Shown piece by piece: positions 48,086 through 60,719 of a stretch of 64,000 nucleotides of DNA; the stretch's first letter is position 1; every line of letters starts with the position of its first letter. Origin of the DNA: Prochilodus magdalenae (taxonomy: Eukaryota > Chordata > Actinopteri > Characiformes > Prochilodontidae); the NCBI GenBank assembly GCA_024036415.1, contig JAMWET010000814.1, positions 152,001-216,000 on the forward strand, written 5' to 3'. Made by a program: the position numbers and the translations under genes. The notes beneath the pieces were generated by a model. The model made no database searches and was not told where the DNA came from. It was given only the letters and a program-made list of their open reading frames with translations.

Positions 48086-50104
48086 TACAGCTCTAAAATA
48101 TTATGAACCACAACAATAATTTAATCAAAACATCAAACAATACTAGACTGATGGAATTCCAACCACACTGCACTCTGGATACTGTGCTGTAGGACACTGT
48201 AAAGCTTAGAGGTGGAACCACTTAAGTTGCTAAAGTGTCGGTGACCTTGTGTTCAGTGTGCTTTTGAACACCAGCTGCCATCTGCCTATGATTTTTTCAT
48301 TATTGGACAAATGCCCAAACACTTTTGGAGGCCTCTGTCTATATAGTATGTGTATAGATTTATGCATGTATGCCACCGTCCAGAGTTTGAAGTCAATAGT
48401 ATCAATAACGTGATTATTGCAAAGTGTTTGGAGATACGATTAATATTTTTTTCTTTAACTGCAAATATGACGGAACATGCCGGTTTTAAGTCACTTCACA
48501 TTTTAAATAAAAAGCAGAACTATATGACATCTATAATGATGAATACAGCTGTTTCAAGAGCGTAACACTAAATTCTATAAAACAATTAATAGTAATCTGT
48601 TTATTAATAACTGTACACTGCTATTTATTATTTAATGACTACTTGTTGCCAGGATACTTGGATGAACATAAACACACAATGTGCTGTTGTATGTAAAATA
48701 ATAAAAATGTATATGTGTAGTATTCCCGAACTTTGGGAATGTCACTCTGTATAATTCTGATATATTGTAGTCGTAAGATCCGAACAGAATCCTTAATGCA
48801 AATGACCCCATTATTTATTAAATCTGATAACTGTGATTATAACCTAAATCTCCATCGCTGGGTGTGACGTATCCACTCTTCCCTGTCTGTACATTGCACA
48901 TGTCAGTAATCAGTCTCCTCCTTCATTCTCTACATATGTGTATGCTACAGTTCAGTCATTAAAATAAGGTTTCCCGAACTATTCCTGGTTGAAATGCTTC
49001 TTTACACTGTCTTTGGTTCATTGCACTCACATTTATAAAACTCTCTTAGGAGGTCAAACCAGAAGTGTTTGTTCTGTATCATCACACTGATGGAACTCTT
49101 TTTGCCAAGTTTGTGAACATGTGTACCTTATGGCTGAATGGATGGCACTCGTCTCCCTCTAGCCCTTGTGGCGTGCACATCCGCAGGCCCCTCAGCCACA
49201 GGCTGACTGCGCAGCACAGCCCCACGCCACACTGGACGTCTCTGTCACATGCCTAACACCCACCCCCAGAAGCACACACATACACACACACACACACACA
49301 CACATTAAGCATACGTTCATTCTCACACGTCCGCAAATGCAAACACCTCCACGTCAGACAGTGCGTCACACTGTTATACAGACACTCCATCATATTAACA
49401 TGATACAGAATGAATTAATGGCCTCTTCACTCGCATATAGGGGTATTAAACTGTCACTGGGTGGGGGGTTATCCTCAAGACTACATCTTCAGTGCTTGTA
49501 GCCAGGAAACATATACGTACCATTGTAATTATGATATATTTTAAGTATCTCTGACTCTGATGCACCACACCCCGACTCCAGGGTCTTACTGTACTGGACT
49601 ACGCATGCACTAATGGTACTCATTTGGATCTTAAGGCCACTGTTGTACCTTTAAGGGTACATTTACAGTGTTTCCAGTTGATGAACAAAAACCTGGACTG
49701 TACTCTTTTATGACTAATAGACTCTGCTGCTTAATGAAGCTTTACTGTTACTACTATAATCACAATGGCAGAAACATGACAGTAATGGGCTTAATTATAC
49801 AGAAAACGTCAGACACAGTGCAGACACTGCAAAAGGTCAAAATGTCAGGTGTTATTTACATCAAATATCATAGACAAGCATGTGATAATGTGGTACTTTA
49901 TTTATTTATAGGCTTTCCAAACCCAGAATGTCCTGTATGTGCATTATTCTATGTAAAACCCTATACACTGAGAATGGCTTTGTGGGGATCTTTAATGAAG
50001 AAAAAGGTTTTTTATAGAAGCTTGAAAACTCAAAGACCCTGATGCATCATGAGTTATTCAAATTGATGGATAACATGGAAGATGGAAGTATATGGAGCAA
50101 GAAA

Positions 50105-50290
50105 GGACATTAGCATTAGCAAAACCCTTGTTGGTGCTATATAGAACCATCTGTAGCATCATCATTCTGAAGAATCTTTTCACAATGCAAGGGACCTTTT
50201 AATCATGCTCAGGGATCTTCAAGTGTTCATGGTCCTATATAGAGTTTTCTTTGCTAAAGAACCCTTGAGGAACAATCTTTTTAGGTGTAT
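50105..50290. mobile_element. MITE with GGTTCTATATAG-type ends (copy 1)
   Basis: AAAACCCTTGTTGGTGCTAT and 'tatagaacc' at the left pair with 'ggtcctatatagagtt...aaagaacccttgag' at the right. A related copy is at 62095-62215. Confidence 0.55.
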
Positions 50291-50334
50291 TGTTTAATTG
50301 GCTTTTTAATTAGTTATTTTTTTATATTTAATGT

Positions 50335-50365
<31 letters not shown>

Positions 50366-52146
50366 TTTTTAACTGTATTAGGAAAATCCTCTTCAGTCAA
50401 GAGGATTGATCTTAATTTCCTGACTGAACTTCCCCTGATTAATTCATCTTTTCCAAGCTGTTATATAATAATTCCAATATGATATCACTTTTTTATTGAT
50501 TCCTTACATTACTTTCAACTTGGCTTCTCTGGAATTCATGCAGTTGCTTTGAATGAAATGGAAACCTGCACTCGTTTAAACACAGATCAATGCTGTTTAG
50601 CTCTTTTACACAGTACTAGTGATGCAGCAGTAGTAGTGATGTTAAGAGGACTTACCCCAGTGATGACAGCACATCTGCAGCCACTCAAAGATACCAGGAG
50701 AACTGAGAATAAGACCACCAGGCTCATAGCAGCAACTCCACACCAGACTATTACGCTTGTACTGTCTTTCCGTTTACTTGCCCCCTGTAACCCTATCTTT
50801 CTATCTGTCTCTCTAATTCTCTTTCTCTCTCTCTCTTCTGGAAGAAGGCTTTCCGATGACCTCGTTTGTCTTATTTTGAAGGAAATGAGGTGGTGGACTC
50901 CTTTCCTACTCTTTGTCAGATGCTTTCCTCTTCTTCTTCTCGCTGGTGTCCTAGATCACAGAAGCTCTGGTAACTTCTAAAATGAGACTCAAGGCTTTCT
51001 CTCTCTTTATCTCTCCTCACCCCCCTCACCCCCACCTCCACAGGGTCCTCGTCATCCCACTCTATATGACGCTGGACAGGTCGATAAAGCCACGACATTC
51101 CGTGTATCTGAGAAAGCTTCCCTTTAAAATGTTCCTTTGAATCAAATAGAGCCATTTGTGGCAGTACTCGCAAGTTACACTGGACGTCAACACTACTGAA
51201 TGTAAACACTCATCATCAAAGACATCATTGAAATGGTAATCTTGTCTAATGTTAACCTATTTCTCAAGGGGAATATTCATGGTACATATAGGAGAAAACA
51301 ATTTCAGCTTATTTGAGCTGATCAGAGGGGCTTTTTTCTCTAAGCATCAATTTTTTTATTACGTACAGAATGGATTTTTCATGTCGAAAAGAATCCAGCA
51401 AACCTGCAGTAACAAATTTCCTGCATGCAAGACCCAGGTGCAGCTAACAGAAGTAAATTCATTTACCATCCCGTTCCTCTATTAGATGACCATCTAAGAG
51501 AACACCATGCCCTAGGACCATGACCTTATTATTTCAGTCATGCTACGTTTCCACCTCTATGTGACCCTAGCGTCTCAGTTTTTGGAGTTTAAGAATATCA
51601 GCGAATGTCACATAAGTTCTCTCAAGATGAGTCACTGGTGAACAGAGTTGGCCAGAGTAAGTTTTGTGTTTCCGTTTACACGTAAGCCGATGAAAGCATT
51701 CAGCTTGCAGGTAGATCACAACAAATTAAGAACTTGTCACTGTTCTTGAGAAACAACAGCCTACAGTCACACACTGATATAATTCACCCTGTCGTTCGCT
51801 GACATCCTCAATTTGCACATCGAAGAATGCCATTCAGGCTGAGATGGTTAGGCGCATGTGACGTTGTGACCACTTGACCAATGACACTTGTGGTCTTATA
51901 TGCGCACCACATAGGACGTAAAACAGAACGTGGATTTAAGGACAGTTAAATCTAGGGGTTTTAGGCTGTGGGAAATCACAGGTTTGCTCCCTGCCACTGT
52001 ATCATCTTGATTGAGCTGCTAGGTTCATGGCCTTGAACTGAGGCAGATGCCATGTTCATTGTTCACTGGGTGCATTTCAACCCAAATCAATCATGACACG
52101 AGATGACTTCTTGACTCCTGGATAGGACAGTGCAGAACTGCTTACC

Positions 52147-52690
52147 ATACAGTACTGTGCAAAGGTCTCTGATCATTAAGCACAATTTATTCCTTTTTGA
52201 AACAGCTTAACTATAGATAGACATAAATATACACTGACATACCAGACATCAATGGAATATGTAAATTGTAAAAACACCCACAGCTGAATTAATTGCTAGG
52301 TATTATCTTGTGAGTGAGGCTAAACACTGGCCAGTGTGCTTAAGGCTCTAGTGGGTGCCAGACAGATGGGACATGCCATTTTCCAAGGACATGCCAAGTT
52401 GTGAGGGCAGTGGACAGTGCAGTGGCCACCTATGGAAGCATAATGATCGTGGCTGACAGTGTGTATACAGCTCCCCAGCATTGAGATGTGGAGCACCGGA
52501 AATGCATTCTCTGGAGTATGCAGATCTATAGATTTTACATACCAATGCTTTTGTGGCAGAATCCAATCAAATTCTTACAACAATGTTCCAACATGTACTG
52601 TAAAGCTTCCCAGAGTAGAGGCTGTTACTGCAGCACAGAGTAACACGGGTCTACCAACTATTGGTCAGTGTACCTGTGCACTCGCTACTG
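52147..52690 (+). mobile_element. Diverged Tc1-like element
   Basis: The start TACAGTACTGTGCAAAGGTC is a Tc1-type terminus. 'tggaagcataatgatcgtggctgac', 'attgagatgtggagcaccggaaatgcattctctgg' and 'cttcccagagtagaggctgttactgcagcac' recall transposase-gene blocks in order. It is heavily decayed. Confidence 0.6.
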
Positions 52691-53514
52691 CTCTAAACAC
52701 ATTTTGAGTGAGTTTACTCTTTTTTCATTATCATGCACTGAAGTTACTTTCTCTAATAGACAACTGTACGCTACAGATACCAAAGCTGGAGATTATGCTG
52801 AGAAAAGCTGGCGTGTCCCTTTAAGCTGTTATGACAAATGCCAGCTATAGCACTCAATTAATTGCATTGAGGGTAAAGCCACTTTAAAAGCTCCGGGGTG
52901 AAAATGCGGGGGCGGAGTGGTGCTATTATTGGCAGCTGTATTTCATGTATCTCCCCAACATGTTGAATTAGAGCTGGATAAATTATTCGATGTGGCGGCG
53001 ACGTGCGTGAGGTATGACAGCCTGGGAGGTGTTGCGTGTGCCTGTTAGATTCTGATTTAGAGGGAGAAGGAGCGTTAAAGTGCCATAGGTTAGTCAGCAG
53101 GGCATCGCTGGGCTGCAGTGGGGAAGATGTATGCCTCGGATCCAGCGGCCAAATAATTACATTGCACCTTTTTGCCCCGTCAGCACAGCAGTCTGGCCTA
53201 TGTCTTGTGGGACAGGGTAGAAATCATCCACGGGAAGAGATCCTGAGTTGGCTGAGACCACCCTCTGGCTATAATATAAAACCATTATAGAGCCCCAATG
53301 TGGCAACAGAGAAGTGGTCATTTGCATAAAGCAAGTTCATTGGAATTTTTTCCCTCCATTTGAATCCAGTATGTAAACTTGTGATGGAGTGTTCATTCTC
53401 TTATCTAATTGTAAGATACTATCTCATTATTTTTAGAAAGCTTCTCGTACAGTATATACATATATATGCACATACTATAGGGCATGTGTGCATACCCACT
53501 GGCAACATCATTAG

Positions 53515-53712
53515 GTACTCATCCTTGAATGTACACTCATTACCCATTTCATCAGCACCACTTACCATATAGGAGCACTTTGTAGTTCTACAATTACAGA
53601 CTGTAGTCCATCTGTTTCTCTGTATAGTTTGTGTACCCCTATTCACCCTGTTCTTTAACGGTCAGGACCCCACAGACCACCACAGAGCAGGTATGATGTG
53701 TTTTCTCATCAC
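53515..53712. mobile_element. Foldback/MITE family fragment (copy 2)
   Basis: 'accatataggagcactttgtagttctacaattacagactgtagtccatctg' and 'aacggtcaggacccc...accaccacagagcagg' match the left arm of the element at 55749-56951. Confidence 0.75.
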
Positions 53713-54619
53713 TGGATCTGAAAGGATGTGGAGCTGTCAAGAAGTAGAAAAGGACAAAAACATTTGCAAATCAAGCAAAGAATCTGGTTGTGTTCTCAAA
53801 ACAAGCATTAGCTGGATTGTGAAAAGTTGAAAATGCAACCAAACAAGACTTTGGAGGAGTGATAAATATCCCTCCGGATTCTTCTGAAACACTTAAAGTA
53901 AGTGTCCTGAAAAGAACAGCTTTATTTCTTGTCAAAGTTGTCCAAATATGAGTTATTAGTAACAACTTATTTACAGTTAATTACTTTACTTTGTTGTAAA
54001 ACAAAAAACTTCGCAGGGAACATGAGTATTATGTCCTTCCACATCAAATTTAGTCAAAAAACAAATAATATAAATAAACAAATAACAAATAAATAAATAA
54101 AATAATTCATTTTTACGATTTTCTTTTTCAATCACCTCAAACAAATCTAAAACAGCACGAAACAATATTGTAAAGTATGACAGCCTGTTAAATTCTGAGA
54201 TAAAGTACCACACACAGGGGGCCCTGGGGTCCAGGACTGCGTAATTATCCTCTTGGGCGCCCTGAAAGTCCCAATGTTAAAAAATTAAGAAACATTAGGG
54301 CGTCCCTAAAACATGCTGTCTGTTAGGGTCAAATAGAGGCTTAAACTCAGGGTAAGCTCACTGTTTACCTGCTTAACCGTCAATCAGCAAGCTTTAATTC
54401 TTGGTATTCTGAACTAACTAAAAGTGTAGCACTGGTCTGCCTCATGGTGGTGCTATAGCAAATTGGTTTACCCAGTTGGTGGTTCTTCATAGCCAAACTG
54501 AATCTATTTCTGGGACACTTTACATCAAGCTGTAAAGGGAGTTTGGTGGAACGAGTGAACAGTTAAATCCTTCCTTCAAACTGGAGACAAAAGATCAGAT
54601 GCATAAAGAGTTCCATACC

Positions 54620-54626
<7 letters not shown>

Positions 54627-54651
<25 letters not shown>

Positions 54652-54652
54652 C
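54627..54652. repeat. (TA)n microsatellite
   Basis: Thirteen TA units. Confidence 0.9.
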
Positions 54653-55748
54653 TCCATACTTTCTCACTTCAGTGTGCAGTTCAGAAATCTCAGACGCAGC
54701 ACTCAATGAAGGGAATGAGGCCATTCTGGTCCTGCTATTTGATCTGTGGTAAAATATACATCATATTTATATAGAGCATTATTATTATGTTTATTAAACA
54801 TATTTATCAAAAACACAAAATGAAGAAATGCATCCAGCCTCCCACTTGAGCTGTTCATAAAACAGCATATTCAAGTTAGGCTGATTTGATTTTGATGAAA
54901 TTGTAGTTAAGTGCTCTCCTTGCATTTCCTTTTTGCATAAGTATTGAGTTCATAAATAACTTGATTTAAATACGATTGACCGCCAGCTTACTAGCCTGGG
55001 AGCAATCAGAGGAAATAAGAGGCATGTGAGATGAGAACTGGCATTTCTTATTGATCTCATATGGAAGATCTAAAACCTGCCCTTACACTAATCTCTCTGA
55101 CTACACTGCCGAGCAGTGATCAATGTGTGAAATGTTCAGAAGGATATACAGGCAGTCAGGAAGCCCAAATCCACAGCAGTAGTCTTTTCAAAATAATAAA
55201 AAAGGAAGCATTTGATAAGAAACTCCTGCAGGGTCTTCCGAAAGGAGAGTCATTCGTGTCTTTTCAGCTAGAGTCGTCTCCTTGTCAGAATCAATTCTTA
55301 AAAAAAAAAAGAGATGTCAGCAAACACAAAAGATAAAGTTTTGCAGTGTCACTGTCACTAGACGAAGAAAGCAATACAGATTTCTGATAAGAACATATAC
55401 CCTTTTAAGAGTTGCTGAGGAGAAGAATCTGTCTTTTCATGGTGTTATAGTCAGTGAATAGGGTTCATCTGATATCCACATTCACAGTGGGCACTACCAT
55501 TCCCCAGAGACCTCTCTGACAATAGCAGCTAAATGTGAGCTTAGCATCTTTACGTAGCTGGTTGCTGGATGGTTTCCGTGTGCTCAAGCAAAGAAAGGAT
55601 AACGTACAGCAGGTAGTCCACTGGTTTTCTTGGGTAAAAATCAGCTGTGTTAAAGTAGCTCAAATAAACATGCCTCTTTTGGGTACAAACAAGCCCATAC
55701 ATGTCTGTTAACTTCCAATACAGATAAATGATTGTATACTTCTCAGCA

Positions 55749-56951
55749 TGTATAGACCAATCAACCATAACATTAAAACCACCTTAATGTACCTTCACTC
55801 TTTATCTGTTGTATCAGCTCCACTTACCATTTAAATCTAATTAAATCACTTTATTGTCACATCACATTTTTACAGGTGTGAAGGTGAGTGAAAAACTTCC
55901 CTTACAGTACTTCAATACAAACATATAAATAGACAATAAATATATACAGTACTAAGCACTAAAATCTCTGTTACACTAATTTACAGTTATGAATAAAAGT
56001 TATGAATAAAAACTATGATATATGCAGATGTACACATTACCATATAGCACTATGGTAAGGCTGAGGTAGATGAGAGATGCAGGGTATATACAGGGCATAG
56101 AATATTATATTATATATGTATATAAAAACACTACAGATATACAGTGTGGATGGAAGATAACAGTAGGTCAGTCTATGTGCAAGTGTAAATATGCTAATGT
56201 AAAGTGCAGAGTGATGATTGTCCATGGAGATCATCGTTTAGATGGTTTTTGTGAGGTGTGCTGAACCAGGTAAATTTAGGTGCACCTTGCAGTTGTACAA
56301 TTATAGACTGTAGTCAATCGGATTCTTTGTATACTGTGTTTCCCCCATCATGTTTGGCATGGGAGTTTTTTAATGGTCAGGACCCCCACAGAGAAGGTAT
56401 TAGGTGAGTGGTGGATCATTCTCAGTACTGCAGTGACACTGATGTGGTTGTGGTGTGGTAGTGTGTGTTGTGTTAACCAAAACTATCCAGACAACAGCAT
56501 CCTGTGAGCAACGTCCTGTGGGCAGCTTCCTGTGAGCAGTGTTCTGTGGGCAACGTCCTGTGACCACTGATGAAGGACTGAAGGATGACCAACACTGCAC
56601 TGTGCAGCAGCTTATGAGCTGTCATCTCTGACTGTACACCTACAGGGTGGACCAGCAAGGTAGGAGTGTCTAATAAAGTGGACAGTGAGTGGACACAGCG
56701 TTTAAACACTCCATCAGCACTGCTGTGTCTGATCCACCGCCCACATACTACCTGCTCTGTGGTGCTTCTGTTCTGCATTAAAGAACAAGGTAAAAGGCAA
56801 ATAACAAACTATACCGAGAAACAGATGGACTACAGTCTGTAATTGTAGGCCTACAAAGTGCTCCTTTATGGTAAGTGGATCTGATCAAATGGACAGTGAG
56901 TGGAGATATAAGGAGGAGGTTTTAATGCTGGGTAATGTCGGCTGATGGGTG
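55749..56951. mobile_element. Foldback/MITE element with both ends and a nested insertion
   Basis: The left end 'gtatagaccaatcaaccataacattaaaacc' is inverted at the right ('ggttttaatgctgggtaatgtcggctgatgggtgta'). The sub-terminal arms ('ttgcagttgtacaattatagactgtagtc' and 'gactacagtctgtaattgtaggcctacaaagtgc') are also inverted. Between about 55838 and 56270 the arm is interrupted by a different repeat starting 'aatcactttattgtcacatcac'. A 20-bp-scale tandem (CGTCCTGTGGGCAGCTTCCT type) lies at 56500-56570. Confidence 0.75.
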
Positions 56952-57190
56952 TATGCACCCAGCAATACTCACTATTTAAAGATTTTCCCAAAAGAAGCCT
57001 CTACTGAATACACAAGTACAAACATTATGAAGGCCCATTCCAGGCAGAGCAGAAAATTGATAGCAGGTAGAGCAGGAAATTCGCCTACTTCTCTGTATCT
57101 AACAGCAGATGATAGTATCTTGAAATAAAGACTAATTCTTAATGCTTTCGTTAAATGTATCCCTCCTGGTGAAAAAGGAGCACAGACTAT

Positions 57191-57275
57191 TATGTGCTGG
57201 TTTAAGCCAGTCTATGCTGGTTTAAACTCATCTAGTGCTGGTCTGGTGCTAGTGCTACCCAGCATGGTCATGTTG
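57191..57275. repeat. TGCTGGTTTAA-type tandem/MITE fragment
   Basis: Repeated 'tgctggttt' and 'ctagtgctggt' blocks ending in 'cccagcatggtcatgttgg', a pattern common in fish genomes. Confidence 0.5.
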
Positions 57276-57324
57276 GTTGAACAAAACATGACATATCGTC
57301 GCTGCTCCCTACAGAAAAACTTTT

Positions 57325-57450
57325 CTGAAACATTTGAACACAGCAGCAGTGATTGATTAAAGCCTCTTTATATGGACTACAATCAAAAATGTGTCTTACT
57401 CTCTCCTGTAAAAGTGGCATTCTGAAGATACTTGTTTTTCTTTAGACAGG
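57325..57450. mobile_element. MITE family A, truncated copy
   Basis: 'acatttgaacacagcagcag', 'ctctcctgtaaaagtggcattctg' and AGATACTTGTTTTTCTTTAG. It lies about 490 bp upstream of the lamtor5 start codon. Confidence 0.7.
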
Positions 57451-57750
57451 GACAATATGCTGGTGTTGCTGGTGATCAGCCATGTTTTTCTGTCTACATT
57501 TTCAGTATTTCCACAATGTCAACATAATGGGAAATTAGGACGTTTGTATATGCTAAATTTAAATGCTGCCACACTGCAGTTAGGAACAGAGAAGGAGATA
57601 AAAACAGGCAGGCATTATCTTTGCAACTACCTTGTGGGAATGTAATATAATAGTGTATGTAATTAGGCGGTATATTTTGTGTACGTTTGAACGCGTATAA
57701 ACAGGTTTCCTCTGGTGTCAGATCCACCTGGCTTATAGTTGCGCTTTTGG

Positions 57751-57765
57751 CCACTAGATGGCGCC
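57751..57765 (+). promoter_or_regulatory. CTCF-core match upstream of lamtor5
   Basis: CCACTAGATGGCGCC fits every position of CCASYAGRKGGCRSY, 175-189 bp before the lamtor5 start codon. It could be an insulator or promoter-proximal site. Binding is not shown. Confidence 0.5.
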
Positions 57766-57825
57766 GTCTTATTAACGCTTGAATTCAGAAACGTTTAATC
57801 CTCACAGCCCTCCGTAGCAAACCGA

Positions 57826-57833
57826 TCACATGA
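57826..57833 (+). promoter_or_regulatory. M-box-like TCACATGA upstream of lamtor5
   Basis: TCACATGA is a half-relaxed MiT/TFE (MITF/TFEB/TFE3) site, about 107 bp before the start codon. Lysosomal genes are known TFEB targets, so the position is suggestive. A GATTACGGAAGT ETS-like site follows at about 57848. Confidence 0.35.
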
Positions 57834-57939
57834 TACCATGTCACCTGATTACGGAAGTTACCCACATAACAGTTTGCTCGGATAACTGCACAGTTTTTCC
57901 ACGTCCCCAGATTAGTTTACAAATATTTAATTCCTTATT

Positions 57940-60439
57940 ATGGAGGCAACTCTAGAGCAACATCTCGACGACACGTAAGCGAGTATCTCAGTTATTACTC
58001 GTAGTTTGACGCGAGGTTGAAGTGGACTTCCTATTTTCCAGCTTCCCTTTCGAATGTTCCCGTTCCACCTTAAATGTGCAGCAGTTCTGAGCATGCCGAA
58101 CATTCTGCTGCCTGGGGCTGCGGCGCCGTTTAAGGTGGAACGAGAAAATTAGAATAAGGAGAGTAAGACTGACTGTGATTCGCTGGGTTGATCAATCTTG
58201 TAATGTTTGTGTGTTAGGATGAAGAATCCTGCGATCGTGGGAGTTCTGTGTACAGACGCCCAGGGACACAATCTCGGATGTAAGTCTGTCTTTCGGTATT
58301 GTAAATTAATTATAGTACCTTTTTTTCGCGGAAATGCTTGGTTCAACAAACGTTAGGTTAAGTCAGTTGATGTCACCATCTCTAGCCTTAATAACCAGAA
58401 GTGAACACCCCCTCCTATTTCATCCTGCAGCAGATGTCCTAATAAAGTGACATAACACTATTAACGTCCTGGAGAATCTAGAGATTAAGAGATTAGCATT
58501 ATTTATCAGACTTTTTAAAAGGGGAATTCCATTGAATCCTCTCTAGAAGTCCTATGTATTTTGGTCTACCTACCATAGTGCTACCTATGTGAAAGCCTCA
58601 CCTACAGATACTGCTATTTAATCTGACTTGTAAAGAAATCTGAGTCAAAAAGTTTCTTTTTAACACAACAATTTACATCAGACCACTCTGAAGGTCCTTC
58701 CCCACAATTTAACTGTCCAGAAATTTCGAAATTCCTCAATTTTAAATTCCTCTATAAGTGCTTCATGTTTGGCCTTTAACAATAAAACTGAGAAAATCTA
58801 CAGATTGAGAAAAAAGCAAAATTAAAGTTTTTTTTTTGTGTGTGGTGGAACTTCTGTAGCCAGTTTGTAGAAATCACTGAGAAAAGTCACTGTTGATTGG
58901 TTTTCACTGTTGGTAAAGCACTTCCCCAATCTTCCACCAAGTTATTATACCTAAGGATGGTCAGAGGACGTGTCTTTTGGTTTATGTTGTTGATCGAGTG
59001 GCTGATTCAGTCCGATTCTAACAGGACAGCTCCGGCTGTGTTTTTGATGTTTTGTGTGTGCCTGCAGGCCGTGGCTCCCTGTCTGATGAGCATGGAGGAG
59101 TTGTGTCTGTTTTGGCCAAGCAGGCTGCCTCTCTAACTAAAGACCCGACAGACTCCCCTACCGTGTGTCTTGAGTCTGATTCTGGGTAAGATGCATACAA
59201 AACGCCTCACACTAAAATCTCACTTTGTAGGTTTAAGTAACTGACTGTAGATCAGTTGCTGCACAATTTATTAGCACCCCATCTACCTTGGTACCACCAC
59301 CATAGGACCACCACAGACCAGATATATTTTTTAATAGTGTACCATTCTGAGCAGAGCAGTGACACTGATATAGTTGTAGGGTGTTAGTGGGTGGTGTTTG
59401 TATGAGTTTATCAGACACCATTGTTGTGAGATTTAGTTTTGTTTCCATCAAATTAGTTTTTAGTAAATAAAAATGTTTAATGTAATGAAGCCATTTCTTG
59501 CAAAAGAACTGTTGTTGTAAAAGTTAATTCATTAGTTAAAATATTGTACTTGATTTCTTTCCATATATAATTCCGTCTTTGTTGTAACATGTGCACTTTT
59601 GGCTTTTCTGACTTCCATGCAGCAGAACAATATGATCGTCCTGTTTATTACTTAGCTTAGTTGTTTCATTTCTTATTATATATATTTAAGTTATATTTAT
59701 TCATGGCCTTCTAGAGCCCAGCTACATGTCTCTGCTATGCTGTTTGTGGTTCTCGTAAGAAGCACATCACAGATGTTTCATGGCACTAAATGTATGTGTA
59801 AATGCATTCTTATTCCTTAAAAAAAAAATATTGCCATCAATTTCCATTTCCACAGCCTACAATAAACACGGTTTAAATAATCAAAACGTTTATTTAATCT
59901 TCAACAAAAATATTAAATAAATAAATAAAAATTTAAACCTAGCTAGAGGCACTTCTGGGCTAAAGGAAGGAAGTCGATGAAGTCCATTAACCATTAACAA
60001 AAATATAGTCCCCGACTTTACACATACAAGGCATGCCAGGCTAGGTAGCTAGGACAGTCAAAGTTAGTAAGTGCATGTGATGTCTACAGTAGCAAAGATA
60101 AAACCTAGAAAAACAACTCCTGCTTATCTTTATTTCAATAGAAAGTTTAATTTAGTTGTAAATGATGGATAGTCTAGCTTGACATTGATTGACTTAATTT
60201 ATCATCCAGTTTATATCATCAATATATATACAGGATATATTGATATCTCTGTGAAGTGTTATACTTCAAAGTTTCAAGCTTAATCCTAAATACAGTGTCT
60301 GCAGTCTAGTTTAGTTTGTGGTAGTGGTTCATAAGTGTATACTGCTTTCTAATATAATGAATGTGCCTACTGTTGCAGGAATGTGTTGGTGAGAACACAC
60401 GGAAGCATCACAGTGGCTGTGCACAAGATCGTGTCATGA
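57940..60439 (+). CDS. lamtor5: LAMTOR5 (HBXIP), Ragulator subunit
   Basis: Four exons: 57940-57974, 58218-58279, 59068-59185, 60379-60439; all are GT-AG and in phase, 91 residues, the same length as human. The protein starts [20 protein letters not shown] and includes [43 protein letters not shown] and [10 protein letters not shown], nearly identical to vertebrate LAMTOR5. It is a roadblock/longin-fold subunit of the pentameric Ragulator on the late endosome/lysosome membrane, which anchors and activates Rag GTPases for mTORC1 signalling. The short start was chosen because it matches the conserved N terminus and lies in a promoter-like region. Intron 1 has an inverted repeat and intron 3 a MITE fragment. 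No defect is seen. Confidence 0.97.
58061..58142. repeat. Nested inverted repeat in lamtor5 intron 1
   Basis: CGTTCCACCTTAAA (58061-58074) is exactly inverted at 58129-58142. Inside, GCAGCAG (58078-58084) pairs with CTGCTGC (58105-58111), and GTTC with GAAC. It could extrude as a hairpin or be a small insertion. Confidence 0.85.
59250..59432. mobile_element. Foldback/MITE family fragment (copy 4) in lamtor5 intron 3
   Basis: 'accattctgagcagagcagtgacactgatatagttg' and 'gtgttagtgggtggtgtttgtatgag' match the central part of the 55749-56951 element. Confidence 0.65.
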
Positions 60440-60694
60440 AGTCTCCTGGTGTTTCAGAGTTGTTGTTGCCACTGAACTGTAACTCTGCTTGTACACATAC
60501 TCATGATCTTTGTGTTTTCTTCCAAAGGCATATATATACACGTAGCTGCTAATTCTTATGTTTTGCTGTGCTGTTAACCTCTTTTTGGGGTTTAAGAAAG
60601 TAAGAAGTTTCTCAATACTTGTATATTTGTTTGCTAATGTTTTGATGTTGCCTAACGGAATTTAGAACTCAGCTTTTTCAGGTTTTGTTTGTTC

Positions 60695-60700
60695 AATAAA
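60695..60700 (+). terminator. lamtor5: Poly(A) signal of lamtor5
   Basis: AATAAA about 256 nt after the stop codon, followed by an A-rich stretch. Confidence 0.7.
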
Positions 60701-60719
60701 TTATTAAAAACAAACAAAA

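Larger units (their letters stand above)
39790..57700. other. 18-kb gene-free region between pepsinogen and lamtor5
   Basis: I find no coding exon with splice support. The region holds the repeats listed separately. Long stretches (for example 45100-47100, 48360-50100, 51000-52100, 52850-55740) show no recognisable gene. The largest open frame (44644-45096, minus) has no domain I recognise. Confidence 0.6.

Noticed and set aside
50916..51209. 97-codon minus frame with an acidic and Glu-rich tail
   Set aside because: The Glu run comes from a CT-rich tract and no family is recognised.
55061..55336. 91-codon frame starting MEDLKPALTL on plus
   Set aside because: Has VKCSEGYTGS, which hints at an EGF-like piece, but there is no second cysteine cluster, splice context or neighbour; treated as chance.
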